Shown piece after piece: positions 57,960 through 64,000 of a stretch of DNA of 64,000 bases. Source of the stretch: Kribbella sp. NBC_00382 (GTDB taxonomy: Bacteria; Actinomycetota; Actinomycetes; Propionibacteriales; Kribbellaceae); the NCBI RefSeq assembly GCF_036067295.1, contig NZ_CP107954.1, positions 4,774,001-4,838,000 of the forward strand, in the 5' to 3' direction. Position 1 is the stretch's first letter. Every line of letters starts with the position of its first letter. Made by a program: the position numbers and the translations under genes. The notes under the pieces are model-generated. The model searched no databases. It saw nothing but the letters and a program-made list of their open reading frames with translations, and was not told where the DNA came from.

Positions 57960-58826
57960 TTACTCCTTGCTGAGGGCAACGGGTTCGGTGGCGGCCCAGC
58001 TGGCGAGCAGCTTGAGCGCGTCCGCGGTCGGCGTACCGGGGGCCGCGGTGTAGACGAGCAGAGTCAGGCCGGGGGAGGACGGGAACTCCATCGCCTCGAA
58101 GTCGAGGTCGAGGGCGCCGACCACCGGGTGGTGCAGTTGCTTCTTGCCGGTGCGGTGGAAGCGGACGTTGTGGGCGGCCCAGCGGGTCCGGAAGATCTCA
58201 CTGCGGGTGGAGAGTTCGCCGATCAGCTCGGTCAGCGCCTTGTCGTGGGGATTGCGGCCAGCGGCTGAGCGCAGGATGGCTGCGATGTCGTCAGCAGTGC
58301 GATCCCAATGGGGGAAGAAGTCCTTGGACGCCGGGTCGAGGTAGACGAAGCGTGCGGTGTTGGCCGGTCGCCGGGAGTCGGCCAGCATCGGTGCGTACAG
58401 GGCCAGTGCCAGCTTGTTGGCGGCGAGCAGGTCGTGCCGGTCGTTGCGGATCCAGGCAGGTGCGTCGGTGATCGCGTCCAGGATCTGCTGGATGGCAGGC
58501 TTCACACCCTGCGCCGTACTACGCCTGCGCCGGGCGGGCGTCGCCTCGCTCTCGCGGGCTAGGGCGAACAGGTGGGCTTGCTCGGCCTCGTCGAGTTGCA
58601 GGGCTCGGGCTACCGCCTCCAGCACGCTCTCGGAGGCTCCGCTGAGGTTTCCGCGCTCCAGCCGGATGTAGTAGTCCACGGACACTCCCGCGAGCAGGGC
58701 GACCTCTTCCCGGCGCAGTCCCTTCACCCGGCGGTTGCCGCCGTACGCCGGGAGCCCGGCGCGCTCTGGGGTGATCCGCGCACGCCGGGAGCTGAGGAAC
58801 TCCCGGATCTCGGCTCTGTGGTCCAT
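57960..58826 (-). CDS. XRE-family regulator with MmyB-like ligand-binding domain
   Basis: This 288-residue protein has an N-terminal helix-turn-helix (RRVKGLRREEVALLAGVSVDYYIRLERG) and a C-terminal MmyB-like domain (WIRNDRHDLLAANKLALALYAP; RTRWAAHNVRFHRTGKKQLHHPVVG; LDLDFEAMEFPSSPGLTLLVYTA), which binds fatty-acid-like ligands. This class is frequent in actinobacteria and often sits beside the oxidoreductase it controls, here probably the cupin and the divergent alcohol dehydrogenase. ATG 58826 follows GGAGGGC; upstream in-frame codons are not supported. Confidence 0.92.
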   Translation of the reverse strand: MDHRAEIREFLSSRRARITPERAGLPAYGGNRRVKGLRREEVALLAGVSVDYYIRLERGNLSGASESVLEAVARALQLDEAEQAHLFALARESEATPARRRRSTAQGVKPAIQQILDAITDAPAWIRNDRHDLLAANKLALALYAPMLADSRRPANTARFVYLDPASKDFFPHWDRTADDIAAILRSAAGRNPHDKALTELIGELSTRSEIFRTRWAAHNVRFHRTGKKQLHHPVVGALDLDFEAMEFPSSPGLTLLVYTAAPGTPTADALKLLASWAATEPVALSKE

Positions 58827-58950
58827 GCCCTCCACGCTACTTCGCCGCTCTGTTGTGAAGGAGGTACTGGCGTTACCTGGAACGACAGTCACTCCCCGCG
58901 GGGTCGCTGAGCGCCTTCACTGGAGTCATCAACCCCCTTGAGAGGAAGCA

Positions 58951-59988
58951 ATGCGAGCCACTTACCTGTACGGCGCCGGCGACGTCCGCGTGATCGACGT
59001 ACCGGACCCGAGCATCCAGCAACCCACCGACGCCGTCCTGCGCGTCGTCCGCTCCTGCGTCTGCGGGAGCGATCTCCACCCGTACCACGGCGCCCCGGTC
59101 CCAGCTGGTGGTAAGCCGATGGGCCACGAGTTCATCGGAGTCGTCGAGGACATCGGCAGCGAGGTCTCGACCGTCAAGCCAGGTGATCTCGTCATCACGC
59201 CGTTCGCCTGGTCGGACGGGACCTGCGACTTCTGCCGTGAGGGACTCCAGACGTCCTGCCGGCATGGCGGCTTCTGGGGTAGCAATGGCATCGGCGGTTT
59301 GCAGGCCGAGGCGGTCCGTGTACCACTGGCGGACGGGACTCTGGTGAAGGTACCGGTCGATGAGGACTCTGAGCTGTTGCCGTCTCTGCTCACTCTGTCC
59401 GATGTGTACGGCACCGGCTACCACGCGGCTTTGAAGGGCCGCGTCAATGAGCGGACGTCGGTGACTGTGGTTGGCGACGGCGCAGTTGGCCTGATGGCCG
59501 TCTTGTCGGCTCGCCAGCTGGGAGCCGAGCGGATCATCCTGATGGGCCGGCACAAGGAGCGTACGGATCTCGGGGTCGAGTTCGGTGCGACTGAGGTTGT
59601 CGCCGAGCGGGGTGATGAGGGGATCGCGACAGTGCGCGAGTTGACCGGTGGCGACGGCACTCACGTGGTGATCGACGCGGTCGGGTTCCGGGAGGCGTAC
59701 GACCAGGCGCTTGGGGTGGTGCGCGCCGGTGGGGTGATCAGCCGGGTCGGCGTTCCGCAGTACGCCGAGGCGCCGGTGGGGTTCGGCGACTTCTTCGTCC
59801 CCAACATCACCCTCACCGGCGGTGCTGCGCCGGCCCGTGCGTACATCGAGCGGCTGCTCCCGGACGTACTCGCCGGCAAGGTTGCCCCCGGCAAGGTCTT
59901 CGACCAGACGGTCACCCTGGAAGACATCCCGGCCGGCTACCGCGCGATGGACGAGCGGACCGCCCTGAAGGTCATCGTCCGCCCGTGA
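58951..59988 (+). CDS. Zinc-dependent alcohol dehydrogenase (MDR family)
   Basis: This 345-residue enzyme has the catalytic zinc site in SCVCGSDLHPYHG and GHEFIGVVEDIG, a structural-zinc loop with three cysteines (CDFCREGLQTSC; the usual first cysteine is replaced), and the NAD(P) site VVGDGAVGLMAVL. After strand 2 it has MGRHKERTDL, basic residues that favour NADP. Substrate is unknown. It is divergent from the XRE/cupin pair and may be its target. ATG 58951 follows GAGAGGAAGCA. Confidence 0.93.
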   Translation: MRATYLYGAGDVRVIDVPDPSIQQPTDAVLRVVRSCVCGSDLHPYHGAPVPAGGKPMGHEFIGVVEDIGSEVSTVKPGDLVITPFAWSDGTCDFCREGLQTSCRHGGFWGSNGIGGLQAEAVRVPLADGTLVKVPVDEDSELLPSLLTLSDVYGTGYHAALKGRVNERTSVTVVGDGAVGLMAVLSARQLGAERIILMGRHKERTDLGVEFGATEVVAERGDEGIATVRELTGGDGTHVVIDAVGFREAYDQALGVVRAGGVISRVGVPQYAEAPVGFGDFFVPNITLTGGAAPARAYIERLLPDVLAGKVAPGKVFDQTVTLEDIPAGYRAMDERTALKVIVRP

Positions 59989-59991
59989 TCA

Positions 59992-60013
59992 CCCGGCCGA
60001 CCTACCGGCCGGG
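59992..60013. terminator. Hairpin terminator between the dehydrogenase and the small secreted gene
   Basis: CCCGGCCG pairs with CGGCCGGG around ACCTAC. It lies between two convergent genes. Confidence 0.6.
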
Positions 60014-60018
60014 ACCGG

Positions 60019-60452
60019 TCACGAGGGGAAGACCCGCAGTGAATTGAGGTCCTTCTTGGCGAGGGTCAGCAGGTCATAGGACCGCAGGATCACCCGGACC
60101 GAGGAGGCGCCGCCGGCAACGTTGGCCGGCACGGCGACAGCCTCGGTCCCGTCAGCGTCACAAGTTTTCACCGATGAGCTGTAGGCGGAATCGTTCATCT
60201 GGTGGCCGCGTGAGTTGAGCGCCACAACTGAGATGAAGCGGCAGTCGGTCTTGCTTACTGACCTGATCGAGAAACGGGCCACTACGCTGCGGCCATAGAA
60301 GGTCACGGTGCCCACCGCATAGGTGTTTCCGTACCTCACCTCGAACGGACCCGTCGGATACGCGGTGACGGCCGCTGGCTGGAAACTGGCGCGGTCAGAC
60401 AGGCCAGTCCGGCCACAAGAGCCACCCCGGCGGCAACAGACCTTCTGATCAT
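60019..60452 (-). pseudogene. Frameshifted paralogue of the small secreted protein at 62813-63247
   Basis: From the ATG at 60452 the frame reads MIRRSVAAGVALVAGLACLTAPVSSQ, the same signal peptide as in the intact copy, but then goes out of frame. The mature part (AAVTAYPTGPFEVRYGNTYAVGTVTFYG... to LRVFPS) continues in another frame from about 60378 to the stop at 60019. Adding one G after the Gln codon restores the whole protein, so a single-base deletion at the signal-peptide junction inactivated it. The mature sequences of the two copies still align along the whole length. The upstream 95 bases are also nearly the same in both copies. Confidence 0.8.
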
Positions 60453-60529
60453 CTTCGAGACCCTTCATCGTCGTACCCGGAACTTCAGCCGTCACAGCCT
60501 GCAGCAGCGGGCGGCACGACAGAAGCCTT

Positions 60530-60545
60530 TTGCAGGTACTTGCAA
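60530..60545 (-). promoter_or_regulatory. Palindrome upstream of the frameshifted paralogue
   Basis: TTGCAGGTACTTGCAA has exact TTGCA/TGCAA arms around GGTACT. The same 16 bases occur at 63325-63340, in the matching position upstream of the intact paralogue, so it belongs to the duplicated promoter region. Confidence 0.45.
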
Positions 60546-60567
60546 CGAGGGGGCTTCGTGGTGCGGC

Positions 60568-61131
60568 TCAGGGCTGGCGGCCCTGCCAGGCTGCTAGGCG
60601 GTCGTACGGGGAGGCGTCTGCGGGGACTTCGACCACCGGGCCGAAGGGGATGTGGCCGCCTCGCGGCTCAGCAGGTAGGAACTGCTGGGAGAGCGGTAGG
60701 CAGTAGGTGGCGATGGCGTCGTCGAGGAGGTCGGTGCGGCCGGTCGCCTTCGCCAGGTCCCAGGCGTGGGTGGCCAATTCGCTTGTGTAGGAGGCGATTG
60801 CGGCGGCGCCGGGGATGGTGCCCCAGGGGACTGTGCAGGTCATGGTGAGGACGGCTGGGTTGGAAAGTGTTTCGTCGACGGCGGCTCGGCGTTCCTTCCA
60901 TTCCGCGGCGAAGTCTTTGATGCCGGGCGTCACGGTCGGGATCGACAGCGGGTTGTTGCCGGTCAGGGCGAGGTCGATCCGGGCGATGACGGTCATCAGG
61001 TGGCCGAGCAGGGTCTCTACGTCGTACTCCGGGCAGGGGGTCGGCAAGGCCAGGTCGTCGGCGCCGATGGTGTCGATCATCGCCTGGGTCTGGTCCAGGG
61101 CGCGGGCGAGCATCGGGCGTGGGTCCGTCAC
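60568..61131 (-). CDS. TIGR03086-type mycothiol-dependent DinB-like metal-binding protein
   Basis: This 187-residue four-helix protein has LPTPCPEYDVETLLGHLMTVIARID near the start, with the conserved P-C-x-x-W/Y-x-V pattern and the first histidine, and ELATHAWDLAKATGR further on with the second metal-binding His. These proteins use mycothiol or detoxify electrophiles in actinobacteria. It is divergent from the WYL regulator gene, with a 74-base shared gap, and is probably controlled by it. The ATG is 61131. Confidence 0.9.
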   Translation of the reverse strand: MTDPRPMLARALDQTQAMIDTIGADDLALPTPCPEYDVETLLGHLMTVIARIDLALTGNNPLSIPTVTPGIKDFAAEWKERRAAVDETLSNPAVLTMTCTVPWGTIPGAAAIASYTSELATHAWDLAKATGRTDLLDDAIATYCLPLSQQFLPAEPRGGHIPFGPVVEVPADASPYDRLAAWQGRQP

Positions 61132-61205
61132 GGTTCCTCCAGTGATTGAGTGCTGGTTCCACTCTCGGTGCTGATCTATGACATCTGCTGTCTTATATTC
61201 GGAGC

Positions 61206-62186
61206 ATGAGAGCCGACCGGTTGCTGCAGATCATCCTGTTGCTGCAACGGCATCCGCGGTTGAGCGCGCGTGAGCTGGCCGAGCGGCTAGAGGTGTCGAC
61301 GCGGACGGTGATGCGCGACATGGAGGCGTTGTCGGCGGCCGGCGTACCGGTCTATACGGAGCGCGGGCGCAACGGTGGATGTGTGCTGCTGCCCGGTTAT
61401 CGCGCCGATGTGAGCAGTCTGACGCCGCGGGAGGCGCAGGCGTTGTTTGCCTGGAGTGGCAGGGCATCGCTGTCGGCCGAGCTCGGGCTGCATGACGCAC
61501 TGCAGTCCGCGATGGGCAAGCTGTCCTCTGCGCTGCCACTGCAGTTGCAGGACGATGCGGATGCGCTGTCCGATGCCATAGTCGTCGACCGGCGCCGGTG
61601 GTTCGCTGACGCCGAGGACACCGGTGCACTGCCGGTACTACGCCAAGCCGTGGTCACCCGCCGCCGAGTAGCCATCCGCTACGCCTCTGCGAGCGAGGGC
61701 CGGGCAGTACGCCGTACCGTCGACCCCTGGGGCCTGGTCGAGCAGGCCGGCCGCTGGTACTTGGTGGCAGCTCATCGCGGCGTCTCCCGGATGTACCGGG
61801 TGTCACGCGTCGAGCAGGTCGACGTACTGGACGAAGCAGCCGTGAGGCCGGAAAACCTTGACCTGCAAGAGGAATGGGACCGCCTGCGGTCAGGGCTGGA
61901 GCGAACCCTCCCGGCTCGCGGTGTCTACGTACTGCTCCGGGTGCGACCGGATCGGGCGGAGCAGGTCAGGCGCATCTCCGCGTCCATGCTGGCGAGGGGC
62001 GAGCACGCGCACGACGTACCGGCCGAGGGTGACGAGTGGGTGCGAATGTCGATGCGCTTCCGCATTCGGGAGGCCGCGTGCGGGATCCTGCTCGGCTTCG
62101 GCGATGTGGTGGAGGTGCTCGAACCCCTTGACCTCCGCGACGAACTCCTGCGGCTCGCGCACGCAGTGGTCGAGGTCTACAGCTGA
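61206..62186 (+). CDS. WYL-domain transcriptional regulator (YafY-like)
   Basis: This 326-residue protein has an N-terminal DeoR-type winged helix (RLLQIILLLQRHPRLSARELAERLEVSTRTVMRDMEALSAAGVPVY), a WYL domain (VAIRYASASEGRAVRRTVDPWGLVEQAGRWYLVAAHRG) and a C-terminal WCX extension ending in LEPLDLRDELLRLAHAVVEVYS. WYL proteins sense nucleic acid or nucleotide ligands. It is divergent from the DinB-like gene. Its 3' end overlaps the convergent gene at 62177 by ten bases. Confidence 0.95.
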   Translation: MRADRLLQIILLLQRHPRLSARELAERLEVSTRTVMRDMEALSAAGVPVYTERGRNGGCVLLPGYRADVSSLTPREAQALFAWSGRASLSAELGLHDALQSAMGKLSSALPLQLQDDADALSDAIVVDRRRWFADAEDTGALPVLRQAVVTRRRVAIRYASASEGRAVRRTVDPWGLVEQAGRWYLVAAHRGVSRMYRVSRVEQVDVLDEAAVRPENLDLQEEWDRLRSGLERTLPARGVYVLLRVRPDRAEQVRRISASMLARGEHAHDVPAEGDEWVRMSMRFRIREAACGILLGFGDVVEVLEPLDLRDELLRLAHAVVEVYS

Positions 62187-62710
62187 GCGCGGGTGCCGGA
62201 GAAGCGTTGTCGGACGAAGATGCGACCGTCGGCGTCCTCGTCCTCATTGCGCCATTGGAAGCTCGTCTCGGTGATGTCCGTGAAGATCCACCGCGTTTTG
62301 GCCGCATCCGAGTCCCGAGCCTCGAGCGTGATGCTCCCCGGCCCGGCATGCCCGATGAAGGTCTTCACCAGCGCAGCCCTCGGCCCCATCCACGTGGATC
62401 GGAAGGCGTCCAGCTCAGGATCGTAGATGCGGATGCTGAGCCCCCACTCGCCGTCGTCCGGCGAGGTCCGAACAGCCCGGCTCGGCGTGATCCAGACGTC
62501 GGCCACTGCGCTCCCATCGAGCGCCCACGCGAAATGCCACTCACCCTTCGTCTCCCGGGTCAGCTGTCCCTCGTCGTCGTACCAGGTGACGTCCAGGTCC
62601 CAGCTGCCGATCAACGGCGCATACGGCTGGAACGCCTGCTCGAACTCGGGCCGCGGCGCATCAGAGACGAACAATCCTGCCAGCAGCAAAGCCGGTGACA
62701 CTCCTGTCAT
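62177..62710 (-). CDS. DUF1579-like beta-rich protein
   Basis: This 177-residue protein has an N-terminal FEQAFQPYAPLIGSWDLDVTWYDDEG, then EWHFAWALDGSAVADVW, and alternating strands to the end (WIFTDITETSFQWRNEDEDADG). This resembles DUF1579 or lipocalin-like ligand-binding barrels. The first 15 residues are mildly hydrophobic but not a convincing signal. It converges on the WYL gene. No catalytic residues are evident. Confidence 0.75.
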   Translation of the reverse strand: MTGVSPALLLAGLFVSDAPRPEFEQAFQPYAPLIGSWDLDVTWYDDEGQLTRETKGEWHFAWALDGSAVADVWITPSRAVRTSPDDGEWGLSIRIYDPELDAFRSTWMGPRAALVKTFIGHAGPGSITLEARDSDAAKTRWIFTDITETSFQWRNEDEDADGRIFVRQRFSGTRAQL

Positions 62711-62812
62711 CCCGGCAGGCTACAACAGCTACTCAACCGTGGAAAGGACGAACGTGCGGAGCCGGCAGCAGTTCGGGGAGTCTGCCGCCGGCGACCTGCC
62801 GACCGGGACCGG

Positions 62813-63247
62813 TCAGGAGGGGAAGACCCGCTGCGAAACGATGAACTTGATGGCACCGGTCACCGAGTTGTAGGCCATCAGATTCACCCGGACCGAGGCT
62901 GCGCCGCCGGCAACGTTTGCCGGCACCTCGACAGCCCAAGGCAGGTCTTCGCCACAGACGACCGGGGATTCGTCGACGGCTGTGGCGTCGATCTGGTGGC
63001 CTTGTGGGTTGAGTGCCTCGACCCGCACGAAACGGCAGTCACCCGGATCCACCGACCGGACCGAGGTGTAGGCCGTTACGCCGCGATTGAAGAAGGTCAC
63101 GGTGCCCACCGCATAGGTGTTCCCGTGCCTCACCTCGAACGGAGCCGTCGGGTATGCGGCGACGGTCGCCTGGCTGGACAGCGGAGCGGCCAGGCAGACC
63201 AACCCGGCCGCGGTGGCCACCCCAGCGGAAACAGACCTTCTGATCAT
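62813..63247 (-). CDS. Small secreted protein, intact copy of a duplicated pair
   Basis: This 144-residue protein has a signal peptide MIRRSVSAGVATAAGLVCLAAPLSSQA with cleavage near residue 27, then a mature beta-rich domain (AYPTAPFEVRHGNTYAVGTVTFFN... VRVNLMAYNSVTGAIKFIVSQRVFPS) with two cysteines (GDCRFV, VVCGED), probably a disulfide. No family is recognised. It has a frameshifted relative at 60019-60452, and the duplicated block includes about 95 bases upstream and some 20 bases downstream. The two copies are direct repeats, 2.8 kb apart. Confidence 0.85.
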   Translation of the reverse strand: MIRRSVSAGVATAAGLVCLAAPLSSQATVAAYPTAPFEVRHGNTYAVGTVTFFNRGVTAYTSVRSVDPGDCRFVRVEALNPQGHQIDATAVDESPVVCGEDLPWAVEVPANVAGGAASVRVNLMAYNSVTGAIKFIVSQRVFPS

Positions 63248-63324
63248 GGTGGAGACCCTTCGTCGACGTACCCGGAACTTCAGCCGTCACAGCCTGCAGG
63301 AGCGGGCGGCACGACAGAAGCTTT

Positions 63325-63340
63325 TTGCAGGTACTTGCAA
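63325..63340 (-). promoter_or_regulatory. Palindrome upstream of the intact secreted protein
   Basis: TTGCAGGTACTTGCAA, identical to 60530-60545, lies about 80 bases before the start of the intact copy. Its presence in both promoters is explained by duplication and may also reflect a kept regulatory site. Confidence 0.45.
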
Positions 63341-63355
63341 CGACTCGGCGGAGGG

Positions 63356-64000
63356 CTACTCGGCGGTGGAAAGGATGTGCGAGCGGAGCCGGGCGGTGGC
63401 GAGGGTCAAGCCGATCACGACGACGGCGGCGAGCAGGATGATGCCGATCGGGAGTTTGACGGCGGCCTTGACGTGCGGGGCGTCGCTGAGGTTCTGGATG
63501 ACGGCCAGGGACCATTGCTGCACACTGAGGGCCTTGGCGCCGCCGACGTACTGGCCCATCACGCCTTCCCACAGGAGCGCGTAGATCAGGCCGATCGTGA
63601 CCGCGTTGCCCGACATCACCGACAGGGCGATGAAGATGGCGGTGTACGCGATCCCGGCCACCAGGGAACCGATGCCGAAGGCAACGGCTGTTGTGGGGTC
63701 GTGGAGGTCGAGGATGAGGCCGGCCACCACCATCGGGACCGCGGCCAGGACCAGGATGACGCCGATCGCGACCAGTGCCTTGGTGATGATGATCGTGGAG
63801 CGCTTGATCGGCTTGCTGAGCAGGTAGACGATCGAGCCGTCGTCGATCTCGGACGCGAGCGCGCCGGTCGCCGCGAGCAGCGAGACCAGCGGCACGATCA
63901 CGGCCAGCCCGAACATCTGCAGCAGCGCAGTACTGAAGTCGGCGGTGTCGTCGACGGTCAGCGCCAGCAGCACGCAGAGCGCGAGCAGGGCGCCGGGCAG
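63356..64000 (-). CDS. ABC-2 type transporter permease, partial (5' end outside window)
   Basis: The last 214 codons of a membrane protein enter from the right edge. They show five or six hydrophobic helices, with MFGLAVIVPLVSLLAATGALASEIDDGSIVYLLSKPIKRSTIIITKALVA, the hallmark of ABC-2 permeases of the YhfU/NosY-like type. The ATPase partner is expected beyond the window. The end ATARLRSHILSTAE is a short cytoplasmic tail. Substrate is unknown. Confidence 0.88.
   Translation of the reverse strand: MPGALLALCVLLALTVDDTADFSTALLQMFGLAVIVPLVSLLAATGALASEIDDGSIVYLLSKPIKRSTIIITKALVAIGVILVLAAVPMVVAGLILDLHDPTTAVAFGIGSLVAGIAYTAIFIALSVMSGNAVTIGLIYALLWEGVMGQYVGGAKALSVQQWSLAVIQNLSDAPHVKAAVKLPIGIILLAAVVVIGLTLATARLRSHILSTAE

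Overview
The window is high-GC DNA with actinobacterial gene content: an oligoribonuclease, EttA, a PrsW-type protease, a mycothiol-type DinB protein, LacI/GntR/TetR/MarR regulators in small divergent units, and many GTG starts with 4-base GTGA/ATGA overlaps. The sugar-utilisation locus and overall style suggest a soil member of the Propionibacteriales such as Kribbella. That placement is inference from content, not a database result.

Layout. 1-2740: a stress-type locus with a partial MreB-like actin ATPase coupled to a TraR/DksA zinc-finger protein, a second TraR/DksA protein, a TetR regulator with a palindromic operator, a small membrane protein and a universal stress protein. 2741-5996: a decayed zone with a multiply frameshifted secreted-protein remnant, a small secreted protein, and the ends of an integrated element (frameshifted, truncated tyrosine recombinase meeting a truncated opposite-strand gene) next to tRNA-Lys. 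6000-18980: mostly housekeeping and accessory enzymes (FAD oxidoreductase-TenA pair, class V aminotransferase, tRNA-His, orn, a large STAND/BTAD regulator, a cytosolic LytM-like protein, cold-shock protein, MFS efflux pump with MarR, P-loop kinase). 19018-21433: a broken ECF sigma factor, a perfect 34-bp inverted repeat, and an EamA transporter-hydrolase pair behind tandem palindromic operators.

21434-28805 is a LacI-controlled carbohydrate regulon: two ABC permeases, a secreted GH5-CBM13 enzyme, a lipoprotein binding protein and a GH35 beta-galactosidase in one leftward operon, with two identical operator copies facing the divergent lacI-type gene. Next come a GntR regulator with a 39-bp palindrome and an aldo/keto reductase. 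30767-35856 holds a tightly overlapping five-gene cassette (small unknown, GT4-like glycosyltransferase, SAK-type HAD protein, unknown, FLGRDG-type HAD-like protein) that fits no pathway I recognise and is the best candidate here for an undescribed system. tRNA-Arg, a PrsW protease and two overlapping dynamin-like GTPase genes follow; the first GTPase carries an acidic disordered N-terminus of about 680 residues.

44287-64000: an SSB paralogue, a peptidase E-like protein, a 1.5-kb gene-free stretch (C-rich flank, degenerate repeat array, G-rich flank) in front of ettA, MarR/monooxygenase and MarR/YceI divergent pairs, a probable CTG-initiated SGNH hydrolase, a TetR-controlled acyl-CoA dehydrogenase-thiolase-SDR operon, a cupin/XRE pair, a zinc alcohol dehydrogenase, and a duplicated small secreted protein of which one copy is frameshifted. 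The window ends inside an ABC-2 permease gene.
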